A stretch of 64,000 nucleotides of DNA from Tubiluchus corallicola (Eukaryota; Priapulida; Priapulimorpha; Priapulimorphida; Tubiluchidae), in NCBI GenBank assembly GCA_030141605.1, contig JAQGDQ010000041.1, positions 1-64,000 of the forward strand. The letters run 5' to 3'. Both the position numbers and the translations under genes were made by a program. Every line of letters starts with the position of its first letter. The stretch's first letter is position 1. The notes under the pieces are model-generated. The model was given only the letters and a program-made list of their open reading frames with translations, did not search any database and was not told the DNA's origin. Positions 34,601-46,971 of this stretch are shown here, piece after piece.

Positions 34601-35793
34601 GCTTGGTTTGTTTGTTTATTTTTGTTTGCGTGTACATATGTTGATCGGTTGGTTGATCAGTTGGTTGTTTAGTTGGTTGGTTAGTTAGTAGCCACTGGTT
34701 TCTGTCCGTCTTTCCGGCATCCCGTCTGCCAGTCTCTTAAATGCAAAGTCTTACTTAATTAAGTACAGGTAAACAGGAACTGCAAGTAAAGACGCATTTT
34801 CTGACCCAGTTAAGTTATAATCACTTTCAATTGCCTTTCACGGATGTAAAATCAATTAACATGCAGGTGAATGACCTGTTAATTAACTTCATATTTACAT
34901 GAGAATAACCTGACTTGAAAAATAAAAATAATTGTAATTGCGTGTTTATTGTTGGCACAATCCAAGTGGGTAACTAAACAAACTCAGAAGCGTTGTGAGT
35001 TTCCTTGTATTTCCTTGTATTGCTTTCGTTTTTCTATGTTTTTTTTGTACGTTTTTCGTTAAATGTTGTCTTTAAACTTCTTAGACATGCATTGGATCAT
35101 TATGGAAATATTGTGTATGCGATTTAACGCGCCGCATGTGAAAATAAAAGCGCTCCACAAATAGAATTTTATTCTACAAATTCTATACCTCTTCTATTAA
35201 GTTGTTAATTAAAGATACAATGAGTTCAAAAATATTAAATTCTTAAATTTTAATGAACCGTTCGATGAACTTAAGCCGGGTCTGTTTCATAAAGGGCTGG
35301 TCAGAAAGACTCCAAGAGGCTGGAGTGGACATCTAAGTGTCCATAGTCCAAATCCGGGTACGGTCTCGATATTTTCACATTAAACTTTCTTTGCTTGCGT
35401 CTGAATTTTTTTTCAAAAATTTAACAAAGTGGTGAAATGCCATATGCCCCTAGTTCATATTCTACGTTGTCTAACACGTATTGGAAACGTTATTTTGAAG
35501 ACGTTAAAGTCCAAACGAGCGAGATTCCAGGTTTTACTTTCCCAATAAGCCAGATAAACTGGGTCAAGCATATCAGCCATTATAATCCGTTAATCCATTT
35601 GGCATGATTTTTTTTTATAGACTCTTATTCCTGTGTACCATAACTAGACGATTTTGCCTGCGATGTAGAAGGATCCATCACAATATGATCCCATTTGAGA
35701 CGATAAGACGTCTTACTGATGACATAGGTTAGTTTTCTGTTTATAATAATGATTTTAACAAAATTATCCAAAGTAATTTTTTGTCTTTTTTCG

Positions 35794-35796
<3 letters not shown>

Positions 35797-35845
<49 letters not shown>
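35797..35845 (+). repeat. (TC)n microsatellite
   Basis: An almost pure ct run. The Arg/Glu-rich frame opposite it is an artefact. Confidence 0.97.
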
Positions 35846-35848
<3 letters not shown>

Positions 35849-36032
35849 CTTTCTCGCTTTCTTTCACCTCAACAAATAACAACAAAAGTATAAAAATATT
35901 AATCCATTATATAAACAAACTATTTATTGACGCATGCGTATAAGTGTCTTAATATTATCTATGGATGTACAATAAACCTGTACTATCATACGGAAAAGAG
36001 CAAACAGCGGGCACATTTAATTACAGTAAGCA

Positions 36033-39000
36033 TTATGTACATATCTCATGAGTTACAATATCAGCTACAGCTTGATTTACTGATCCTACTTGTACGTAAT
36101 ATTCTCCTTGGCTATTGTAAAACGGTCCCTGTAAAACAGAAAAATTCTTTCAGCTTCAATTTTGAATAAAATGAACTTAGAAAAATCTAAAAATAACTCG
36201 ATTATTTTGTTGCTTTACATTGCAAATAACCTGTGAAGCAATTTTCAATATTTTTTCGCCTACACATATATATTTTCTTTTTATACTTTATCGGTCCACC
36301 GAACATTTCACATTAAATACACAACTAATTTGAATCATCTTATGTGAACTTTGATAAAATGCATGCCAGGACAATCACTCGGATAAAGTAAGAAAAACTA
36401 TTGCAATATGTGTTAGTGATATGCCCTATTGCTACTAGCACTTTTAGTGACATAAAACTGATATGAATTTTATATCATAGTGGCAAGAATAAAACTTTGT
36501 GTAAAGATAATTATGTCTAGACTTACCTTGAAGCTATGATAATGACATTGGCCAGGTCCCAATCGGTAATCTCTAAATCTTGACATGGTTGGGTGAAAAG
36601 CATCTACATAATTTATTCCATAATTTTCTTCGGTATAAGTTATTAGCTCTTTCGTTTTGTTTAACATGTTGAGTGCTTGTCTCTAAAATATAAACGACAT
36701 TCGTCAGCGTATGAAGATGGATTATGACTATTCAATTTTTTCTATTCACAAGAATGAGTGTGCAGTGCTTCAAGAAACATTATATTTACTTCTGAGGGAG
36801 GAACCGCAATTTAACTATCCAGGGTCAAACATATATCAACTATGTGTGTGTGTGTGTGCATGCGTGTGTGTATATAACGCTATAGATAGAGTTTTATACA
36901 TTTATATATAAAAGCGTTATATATATATATATATATCATATTGTTTGCAAATTAAATTTCTCTATTATTTTTTGCCCAGGTGTTTTCTGAAGGTGGTTAA
37001 AGAATGAGGGGCCGAATTGTAAGATTTAAACCATGTCCACGTGTTTCATGTGGGCATTTGTCCTCCCTGGACAATATATTTAGTATGTTTATGTGTTTAT
37101 ACTTTAAGAACCAGTGGACTCCGTGTAATTTAACATATGCCATTTCTCCTAACAGGGCGTTTTTATATAAAATTAATTTTGATTAATGCCGCACAAAATA
37201 TTTTACACTAGAATATTAGACAGGTACCATGTTTATTCCAAGTGTATCTGGAGATGCAGAACCTTTTCCGTATAAGTATCCTCCCACGACTCCCTTGATA
37301 ATCAACTTAACATCACTCAAATTTTCCCTGTAAAACGTTGTAGCATGATTAGTTTGGAAGACAATTTTTCGCTTCTGTCTTAAACAATTCACTTTTATAC
37401 CAATTCAGAGAAGGCGAATAATTGAACAAAAAACTAAAATGAACGAGAGAATCAGTTACTAAAACAACTAAAACAAGGGGCGAATGAATGTACCAACGTA
37501 CAAATTATCAATATTAATAAATTTTACTTAAGAATGAATATGATTATAGCTGCATTATTGGTTTTCAAAGGCCGATACTAGACTATTAATTGTAGTAGTA
37601 TTAGTGGAAATGGCTGTGGTAGTGGTAGCGGCAGTGTCTGTGGCAGTGGCACTAACAGTGACAGTAGCAGCGGTGGTGGTAGTAGTAGTGGAGTTGTAAC
37701 AGTAGTGCTAGTGATTGAAATAGTGTTTTTGGTAACAGCAGTGCCAGTGTAGAGTGTATAATGTCAGCGATAGTGGCACTGATTGGTAATTGTAATGGTA
37801 GTGGTTGTAAGTAGTGGTAGTAAGTAATGGTGGCGGTAGTGTTAATGGTAGTGGTAGTGGTAGTAGGTAGTTGTCGTGATAGCGGTAGTGGTAGTGATAG
37901 TGAGTAGAAGTAGTAGTAGTGGTAGAAGCCGTGGTGCATTTAAATATGGACATTTCACCTGTCTAATAAACTTCGCAGCAATTCAACATTCGGGACGTCT
38001 GTCCAATAAGAACCTCCAAATATCATAATGGTTTGTTTTACCGATGTCGGTTTTACCCTAAGTAAAATAATAAAATAACAATATACAAAATAGCGATACA
38101 TAATAAAGTTAATTAGGCATATCTAATGTTAAATTTCCGATTTTGTTAAATTTATAATTGCCTTTTGTAAACATCAGATTTAGATAATCGGAAATGTTGT
38201 TCTCTTCTGGGACTTGAACTCATATTTTTGCAAAGCAGGGAACTAAAAACTGACGCAAAACTAATAGCTGAAAACATTTCTATTGAAAAATTAGAAAAAA
38301 AAATTAAATTTAACTGCTACAACAGGCCTACCTGTTAATCAATCTGTAAAATGCGTTGTTGATGCTAAAATGTTTCACTCTTTCTCTTTTGTCTGATAGT
38401 AGCCGCGTATATTCGAAGTAAAAGCTTGCGTTATTTTCCTTGCTATAATATGTAAAATTCTGGAATTTCACACTTTGATTATAAAAAGCTACTCCATGGT
38501 TGTGGTTTTGCAGGATGTCATGGAAAACACTGCGCAATGTGGAGTCACCAAGAAATAGAAGCTGAAATTAGATAACATGACAATAAGTTTTCAAAACTAG
38601 CATAACCCAATAATTATAAGTAACCGTCTGAAAACTATGTAGTGTGAAACTGTTTAAATCATAATATGAATATATCAAACGTATTCTTTACTTATGCATT
38701 GTTGTAAAATTATTTGTCTCTTAATTTGCCTTATTTAATCAGAAAGTCCAATTTATCGAATATGCTTATATTCATTATAAGAGAATGAAATGAAATTCCC
38801 TTAGAAAACCCTTAGAAAAACGAGAGGGAGTGTGCTATTAGCGATATAACGTAAACACGCTAAAGCATAATCATTTCTTATGTTTTTCCTGACAATAATC
38901 ATATTTTATATCTTTTGCGTTTTTGTGCTAAGAGTATTCGTCACTTACGCTCTGTTAATTACCGTTTTTCCTTTAAAACAACTTCGGAGTTTTTCCGTAG

Positions 39001-41822
39001 AAAGTTCCAAGTAGTTGCAATTAACTGGCTTCCATATGGCTTCCCGCCAGTCACATGTTCTCATTTGTTTGCAAATTTCGCAAGGTACAACCCACATTCC
39101 TGTGTAATAGGTAAGTGTTTCACATACACAACTTTTCTCGTTATTTCTTCAGTATCTTTCAATGATCATTTTAGTGGTGTTGTGCTGTAAATAGTACTGG
39201 CGTCAGTATATATTGCAAATGTGCTTACAAGAAATGTTAAAAAAATATGTTCACTGAAAGAATTTCTTAGAGCTGCGAAAAATGCAGCAACAACCAAATT
39301 ACACATCATGTTCTCACCTGAAAGCTGAAGTGTGTATTATTTACCTGAGGCGTACCCGTTTTTGCAAAGGGGCAAGGACTTCCGCTTTCTCAGCATGTAT
39401 TCCCAGCTCTGGTATGGCGACTTGAACAAATCACATGGTTTATCAGGATCCACTACAGCTAGACAATCCTACAGAACAACTGAAATATTTTAGCTGCATA
39501 ATGCCAAGCAAAAGCAGTAGCAAAGACGGTAATAGCAACATTAAATACGACGACAACAATACCAAATGTAATATCTTTATTGTGGATTAACACAAAACCT
39601 CGAGTATTCCATTAACTCTTTGACTATTGCTTCCATTGTCATTATCAACATCATTCGACGTTGTCCTAATCATCATCACCACCATCATTATCATCATCAT
39701 TATCGTCATCATTGTCATCGTCGTCGCTATTATTGATAACACTATCATCATTATCACTATTATTGTCGTTGTTAATATCATCACCACTATCAACATTATA
39801 GTCATTGTGCATCGCCATTATAATAATCATCGCCTTCACCGTTAGCATCAGCAACATTATCAGCATCTCCTTTACAGTTTTTCTTTTTCAGCATTCACCA
39901 CGACCGTGACAATTGACGTTTAACATAAGCAGAAAGAAAGCAGACAGACACCGTAACAACGAAGATACAAACTACACCATACTCCAACCTAATTTGTTAC
40001 CTGCTCTAAACTGCAGACAACGTGTGGATTTGATGATTTAAAGGCTTCCACGTCTTCAGGAGTTGCTGTATTTCTTCTAACCACCAATGTATAATTCTGA
40101 ATGGTGATTTTCGGACCTTTGATACTCAGTTGCATCGTGACATTCCATAGGTCAACACCAAATGGCATAACGTAGGGTCTACAATGCATAATCGATTCAC
40201 ACAATTTTGCAGTAAAGTTTCTAACGTGATTTCTTATTTCATATTTATTGAGTAAACAGAACACACATACAAATTTTAGTACAACATGTTTATATTTACA
40301 TACATGCACGCACACAAAATTATAAATAATGAATTTACAAAAACAAAAATGTCATCAAAAATCATCAAAATTGAAATTCTGGTTATGAAAAAAGTGTTCC
40401 AGAATTTGATTACTGTAATCACTGATGTTCTAAAAAATTTGAGATTAAAAAATGCAATAATTATCAATTTACATAAAAATGACGATAAAGCAACTCACCC
40501 ACTAGCCAAACTGTGAGGTGTCCCGGATTAGCAAACGCAAAAATCGAGGTGCAACAGAAGCCAAAAGTCGTGCACATGCAGTTACGATGCCAACAGAAAG
40601 AAAAGCACATGTCCATTAACATATTGTATAAAATTACGCATATTTACCTGGTCACGTCTGCTCCATTATATCTGACTCGAGTCCTGCAGTTCCATGGGGT
40701 GGCCCAAAACGTGTATTGTAGCGAGTAGTAATCAAGATTCAGTTCATACAGGTAGACATGTGGATCAAACTCAGGTGAAAACTTCAGAGGCGGTGGAATG
40801 AAGTCAATGCGTCTGAGATACGGAATGGTGGATGGATCTACAAAATTACACAGACTCATTTACGCAAGATTCTGTAGTTAATTAAGTGATTCTTTAACTT
40901 CTATTAGAACTTTACTGTAGCAAATGAATGAGTGTGCGTTGTGACGAAATAAATTAAACAAACAAAAAAAGCAAGCACGCACACAAACAAACAGATAAAG
41001 TAAAAACTATAAGTGAAATTACAGTTGATACTAATATCAATATAAGTAACAGTACTTTTTATTAGAAAAGTCAAAGTCGTTAATACTTTTTACGTATTTT
41101 TAAAGTCCTTTTTTGCAATTTAGTAAAACAATCATATACAATATTATTAATAAAAAATTGTTTACCATGACTGCAATACTGCATCAGCGTTCGGTTTAGT
41201 CGCGTTCGTGGCTTTTTTATTTCTTGGATCAAGGGCGACTGTGTCATTAGAACTTCATTTTCTGTAAAAATTGTGATTTATTTATAAACAATAAAATTAA
41301 CAAATCATGTAACACTTTTTTAATTTTTTTTTACAACATAACAGAGCTTGCTACTATACTTCAAGGTAACAATGTCGACCATAATGGCAGCAACCTACTG
41401 AATTTTTGCGATAGTGTTGAAATGCATTTGTTTTTTGCACTTTATACTTTCTTTATGTGCTTTTTCATTTTTAAGCGTTTTTATTATTATTTTAGTTACA
41501 CCTATCTGTGCCTTACATGCTTTATCTTCAAGTCATTGATTAACTCACTTATTTTTGAGGTACTAGATAATACTACGAGGACGTTTTGCCATTAACATTT
41601 GTTTTAAGTAAAATATATCTGTTTTTGTTCTTTGCACAAATAAAGGGTCAGTATTCCAAAAAACGTGTAGGTAAATGCACAAATTAGCAAATGTAACTTA
41701 CCCGCTAATTCCGTGTTGTATAAGAGTATCAGACCCGGTACTACAAATAAACTCAAGCAGGACGTAACAACCGCGGCTTTCTGCTTGTCCACGGTATTTA
41801 AAAAACCATTAGAAGTTACCAT
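36033..41822 (-). CDS. CPED1-like PC-esterase, copy A (11 exons, 508 aa)
   Basis: Exons 41702–41822, 41166–41261, 40648–40837, 40001–40178, 39345–39468, 38963–39099, 38332–38561, 37959–38057, 37228–37327, 36527–36682 and 36033–36128 join in frame to 1527 bp. Residues 16–35 form an uncleaved signal-anchor, giving type II topology. A middle region with DFIPPPL, NCRTRVRYNG and MPFGVDLWNVTMQL precedes a cysteine-rich link (CEICKQMRTCDWREA) and a PC-esterase domain: nucleophile block FLGDSTLRS (Gly287-Asp-Ser289), IMIFGGSYWTD, and DAFHP (Asp452-x-x-His455) followed by GQCHYHS. The order and C-terminus (ending VTHEICT) recall animal CPED1 more than NXPE proteins. The family is related to plant TBL/PMR5 polysaccharide O-acetyltransferases, so a lumenal acyl-esterase or transferase role on glycans is likely; the substrate is unknown. 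A possible ATTAAA signal lies at 36015–36020. Confidence 0.82.
37575..37925 (+). repeat. imperfect GTAGTG/GGTAGT repeat in intron
   Basis: Low-complexity purine/T stretch (tagtggtagtggtagcggc and similar) between exons 8 and 9 of esterase copy A. The Thr/Tyr-rich minus frames are artefacts. Confidence 0.9.
39645..39850 (+). repeat. imperfect ATC/ATT trinucleotide tract in intron
   Basis: Degenerate catcatcacc/attatc repeats between exons 4 and 5 of esterase copy A. The Ile/Asp-rich frames here are artefacts. Confidence 0.9.
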
Positions 41823-42229
41823 TGCAGCTATTCGTTAATTAATTATTGTTGTCACCAAATGATAATAACTAACAAAAAGAAATTTGTCGAAACGCTGTTT
41901 TATCGAAAGTTTATTGCACGCAAATAATAAGTTTACATTCTTCGTGTAATGTGACTGACATTTTATAATTGTGAAAACTATTAAAACAAATAATCATGAC
42001 GCTTTTTAACTGGTTCTAGAAAGCAGCTATACCGGAAATTCAAGAAAGGTTGGTGAAAAGTTTGATCATCGTTGCTGTCCGTTATACTGAAAGTGATAAT
42101 AATGTGCTTTCTCGTTTTTGTCCGAAAGCGACTTAGGAGGACCCATATGCTGATTTTTTTCATCACTTTATTACGTTATCTGCTTTTTAATTCACTTAAT
42201 TCGCAAGCTCTGAAGACTAGAGTTACGAA

Positions 42230-43225
42230 TTTACAGGGTAGATACCTGGTGTAGGTTCCTCGAAAGTGGTGAGGTGAACGGTGACCTCGGTCAAAGGGTT
42301 AAGGACGTTGGACGTCGGTCAATTTTTCGATTGCAGTTCAACTCTTCCTAGATTATGAGGAGTTAAAATTCATTCGAGTTAAATTCATTTTTTGATAAGT
42401 ATTTAGGTAATGCTGGGTAGGTGTATATCTGTGCTTTTAAAAAGTTAGGATTCTTTAAGAGCCCGAGATAGAAGCGAAATTACGTAACACTGAATAACTC
42501 GAAAAGTATAGTAACTAGTCACGAAACTTGTAAGGAAGACACCGGGGGCTGGGATAAAGACTCAGGTAATAGTATACTAAAATAACTGGAATTGTTTAAC
42601 GGCCCAAGATAGGAGCCTAAATGTGAAAATTAAGGCATCCAGCTTTAATTCATGTTAACTTGCAAACGAAGAGGACCATAGTCATGAAATTTGTAGGGTA
42701 GACACCTTTGGTCGAAGAGTCAAGGATACTGGACATCGGTTACTTCATCAATTGTTATTCAACTGAGTCTAATGCTTTGGGTAAATTCATATTTTTTTCA
42801 TAAATATTGAGGTTTATTGTGGGGTAGATGTGTACCTGGGCTTTTAAAAAGCTGTGATTCTTTAAGGGCCGAATAAGAGCCAAAGCGCATAACAATGAAT
42901 AACTCTAAAACTATAACTAGAGTCATGAAACTTACTGGGTAGGGGCTCCGGCAACTGTATGAACAGAAAACTTGAAATAGTTTAAGGCCTCGAGACAGGA
43001 CCGAAATGTGAAAATTTGGGCACTAGAGCAATATAACCCTGAGGGTTATAATCACGAAATTTGCAGGGTAGATACCTGTGATATCTTAAAAATTGTATAG
43101 TGAACAGCGACTTCAGTCAAAGGATCAAAGAACACTGGAGTTTGGCCAGTTTTTATTGCCATTCAACTCCTCCTAGGCCTTCTGTTAAATTCAGCTTTTT
43201 CATAAGTATTTAGGTATTGAGAGAT
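42230..43225 (+). repeat. degenerate ~400-bp tandem repeat, about 2.4 copies
   Basis: Units begin near 42234, 42688 and 43065 with agggtagatacctg or close variants. Each continues through a segment like gtcaaaggrtyaag, a ttcaactc/ttcaactga block, a tttcataagtatttagg block and a cttttaaaaag block. Divergence is considerable, so the duplications are old. No coding frame persists across units. Confidence 0.75.
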
Positions 43226-44717
43226 ATAATCAACAACCACAACTACACTCGACCAGGTATAGTCATATTTAAACAAGGTCACAGCGTTATGGCCGCCTAT
43301 TTTGTATCTGAATTCATTCAATCTTGCTATATACAACAGCAAGGAACAAAATTTCTGGGCTACTTCTATGTAGTCACATTTCTGTAAGCAAAACGTTAAA
43401 TTCTCTTCGTGTTATTATTGTATAGAACAGTAATACCCCTGAAGACCCAATGCAATGGTCTCTCTTTGTCTGTGCGCATAATATTAGAACATATGTACGA
43501 GATTATTGTTAGACAAATTACTTATGCTATATTACTTGTTATACAATTACTTGTTATACAAAATAAATATGGTAAGGCGTCAATTATTGGACAGAGTAAA
43601 TTCTTGAAAAGATTGAAGCTTATAACTGCGCCTGCTAATATCGAAATGTATGCAATGTAGAGCTGTCATTTCACGATGAGACGGGAAAAAGTGTACAAGG
43701 CAGATCATTCATGAAAGGCATACCACTCTCGATTTTGCATTTATTTTTAGGCCAAATTTAATCAGATTTTTAGATAAAACCATAACTTGAAAATAATGCA
43801 AAATAGGTTTTCTAAATATTGTAACATTGACTCCATTGGCTATTTATTTTCACACCCCGCAATTCTACACGGTCTGTTGCAAAGCCTTTACATATTGGTG
43901 TTGAATGCTAGCTATAAAACCCTTGAAATGGCCTTCTCAACAGACTGACTAGCAGGTACGATTACGGTAAAATTACAAGAAGTAAAATCAACTAGCACAC
44001 TGATTTATTTTTCGAAAAGTTTATTAAATAAAAATCATCTCTTTTGTGTATGTCGTTTCTCTGTCGTTTTAGTGCAACATGATACAGCCTATGATATCAC
44101 CAGCATTGAACTTTATATTAGGTAGGTGGGACACTTATTGGATCTTGTCATCGGAAAGGTGCTGAGCATTAGCCATTTTTTCAGTTTGATGTGGTTTTAA
44201 ATGATTTGAAATGTAAAATATAATAATTCTTTTTGAAATTTATGAATAATCGCAGGCCTACAGTAAAAATGCTTTAATTTCGGAAGTATGTTAGCAATAG
44301 ATTTCTATGTTCAAAATGATTTAGATCAGATAATGCAGAGGCACTTGCATTTCCAATCCTGTTTAATTTTATAAAACAGTAGATACTGTGTATGAAGTAA
44401 CATGTTGCACTCTGTCACTATACAGAGAAGAAATTTGAATGTATTCTGTAATTTTTCAGTTAGAACTAAATATAAAAATATCTCGACTGCTAAACCCTAG
44501 ATTATGGGCCTCAATGGCCTTCTAGCCCCTTAACGTTGCATGAGCCTTTTAGGTTATTGCCCTCAGCAAGGCAATTATTGGGCCTTAAAGCAAGACCGGA
44601 CCTCTAGGTCAAAACAACCCAGTTCTTAAAATTTTAAGAGGAAACACACTATTTTTTCAAAAATGACTTACGAGAAAGAATTATTACCACGCAAACACAA
44701 TTTTGCCCTTGCGTCAC

Positions 44718-45230
44718 TAGTTCTTCGCTGTTACATGCATTTCGCCATTCGCTAGTTAGACAGACTAGCGCCTGCACTTCGGAAACGGATTGCAAAAAAA
44801 CAGGTGTTGTACCTCTCCGTTCAGATGCGTTCAGAACGAACTACACACGTTCCAGCTCATGCGTGAGCACAGCGGAAAATTTGAAATTTGAATTTTTATC
44901 TTAAAACTTGCCTAGTTTTACTACAACACACTGAATATCTTACAGTAGCACTGCAAAATATTCTACTAACGTGTTGTACGTGTTTCCGAAAGCAAAAATT
45001 AAAGTCCAGTGCTACTGTAAGATATTCAGTGTGTTGTAAACTAGGTAAGCTAAAACTAGGTAAGTTTTAAGATAAAAATTCCAGTTTCAAATTTACCGCT
45101 GTGCTCACGTATGAGCTGTCGAACGTATGTAGTTTGTCATAAACTAACATATCTAAATTGAGAGGAACATTACCTGTTTTTTGTGCAACGCTTTGCGAAG
45201 CGCTATAGTGCCCGTAACAGCGAAGAACTA
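44718..45230. mobile_element. fold-back (long TIR) element, about 0.5 kb
   Basis: tagttcttcgctgttac at the left is matched by gtaacagcgaagaacta at the right. Homology continues inwards in inverted orientation through gctcatgcgtgagcacagcg and ttttatcttaaaacttgcc to a short loop near 44960–45000, where cactgaatatcttacagtag pairs with its complement. The arms are about 230–250 bp with mismatches. There is no coding content, so it is a MITE or fold-back element; exact ends and target duplication are not clear. Confidence 0.8.
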
Positions 45231-45291
45231 ATGGTGCGAACGTGAAAGTACAAGGGAGCCACCATTTGAAATTACAAGTAAAAAAGCTCAC

Positions 45292-45650
45292 GTAAACATT
45301 TCTTCAGCAACAGAGTTGTAAGTTTATTGAATAAATTACTACCATATGTGAATGAAGCTCCAACTGTAAATGCTGGGAACCGAAAATTATTTAAAAAACG
45401 ACTATGTCATGTTGATTACTTTTAACTTTTTTACATTTTAACAGACACTTGTAAGCAGCTATTTAAGTTCTTCGTGTTTTTTCCCGTAATCTTCTACTTA
45501 TATTATTATTATTATCAATTTTTTTAATTTGCACTGTTTTTGTAGTAGTCCTTTATTATTTGATTTTACTTTTTAACTGCCTTGTCACTCGTGTATTGTA
45601 CTCTGAAGATTACGAAATAAATAAAAATGAAAATAAAAACTACAAAACTT
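45292..45650 (+). mobile_element. 3' end of non-LTR retrotransposon
   Basis: Plus-strand frame HFFSNRVVSLLNKLLPYV is followed by NAGNRKLFKKRLC and ends HVDYF-stop near 45423. This is the standard LINE reverse-transcriptase C-terminus (CR1/L2-like). The 3' UTR ends in gaaataaataaaaatg near 45630. It is 5'-truncated and lies immediately beside the fold-back element. Confidence 0.75.
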
Positions 45651-46171
45651 TGTTTGAGTGTTTGTTTCCTTTCAATATTTTAAAGAATAGATTGTTTTGA
45701 CCTACAGTTTAAGATTGGGTCCGGTTTTGCTTTAACATTACCGCATCTTAACATTTAAGAACAACCGAGATATTTAAGCAACTACTGTACGCAATAGACA
45801 AGAAACGCTTTATGTTGTAAATGAGAAAGATCTGTTGAACCGCCTCTTATACCGTTATACTCCTATTTCGTTTTTTAATCATTTTGTCGAAAATGGCAGA
45901 AAATTTTACGTCTTCAAAGCTGCCGAAGATCAAGCTTCGTTCGTTCAAAGGAGATATATACAGTACGTCAAGGGAATGAATCGTGAAGCCTGTTTTTGTT
46001 CAGAACTGGATGAAAAGCAGTAATTTCAGCTCTTGAAAACCAAACTCACTGGAGCCGTGGCACACACGTTCACGGGTTTCTAGTAAGCAATGTTGCCACT
46101 TCTGTAATTCGTGAACGCTTTTGTAAGTTCAGTTTGATTCGTCTACTTGATGAGTTTCTCCAATTTGTTTT

Positions 46172-46450
46172 AATCAACTGCGGTTGATTTCCTTTTAAAC
46201 ATTTCGGTACCAACTGCTGATGATTCCCTTTCAAAATTTTTTGGATCAACTGTAAGTGATTTTCTTCAAAAATTTCCCGAATCAACTGCAGTAACACCTG
46301 GATCAGCTGTTAGTAATTCCCTTTCCCAGTTTTTTAGATCAACTACAAGTGATTCCACTTTAAGATTTCTCGGACCAACTGCAGGTGATTCCTTCCCAAA
46401 ATATGCTGAGTCAACTGCAGGCGGTTTCCTTCCAAAGTTTCTTAGACCCA
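46172..46450 (+). repeat. 36-bp minisatellite, about eight units
   Basis: Successive units start caactg (or cagctg/caacta) exactly 36 bp apart, each with gtgattcc/ctttc and an aaaattt core. One unit near 46283 is shortened to 21 bp. Because 36 and 21 are multiples of three, two overlapping minus-strand frames stay open with a 12-residue periodicity. There is no start context or known domain, so I do not call a gene. Confidence 0.9.
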
Positions 46451-46971
46451 ACAACTTATGGTGACAATATGGCGCTGCTGCAGCACAGCATTGTCTTATT
46501 CCGATTTTATTCCTTGTTAAGAGGCCGTATAAAAGGTTCAGTAAAACTCCTCTTGATTAGCAACACAATGCATAGAGTAAATTTAGAACAAGCTGGCTGC
46601 AGTCATCTGCATTTATTTACCTCTCTATTACTTATATTTTTTTATATTATAATATTATAATTGTTAATATTTTGTGCTAAAGCCTAAAGGATCCCTAAAA
46701 ATTTTCCTGATATATAGAATGGCAATTTTTTCAATCAATTTGTCCCCTTTACTTGGTACCAAGCAAAGTTCGCTCCTCAATATGGGAGAGAGGAATACCC
46801 TACCTCTGATTTGGCCTGAACAAATTAAGTTTGTGTGAACACTAAACAACATTATAAAAAAAGAAAATTAGACATTTGGCAACTGCATTAATGCAAGAAT
46901 GATCGGTAGCGCGATTACGCATTCGGTGATCAGATCAATAAGTTTCATTCGCAGTTAGACCTGCAAAATTA

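Larger units (their letters stand above)
33211..36032. other. intergenic, dominated by tetranucleotide satellite
   Basis: Between the ZP gene and the 3' end of the downstream esterase gene. Besides the GTCA tracts and a TC tract I see AT-rich sequence. At about 34160–34430 a segment ending gaaataaaatattaaatg looks like a retrotransposon 3' tail lying between the two satellite blocks. Confidence 0.55.
41823..46971. other. spacer between the two esterase genes, repeat nest
   Basis: No gene supported. In order: a ~400-bp degenerate tandem repeat, a fold-back element, a LINE tail, a dispersed-repeat copy (45695–45765) also found in the palindrome arms, and a 36-bp minisatellite. Promoter elements of copy A should lie just above 41822 but nothing is distinctive. 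Confidence 0.6.
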
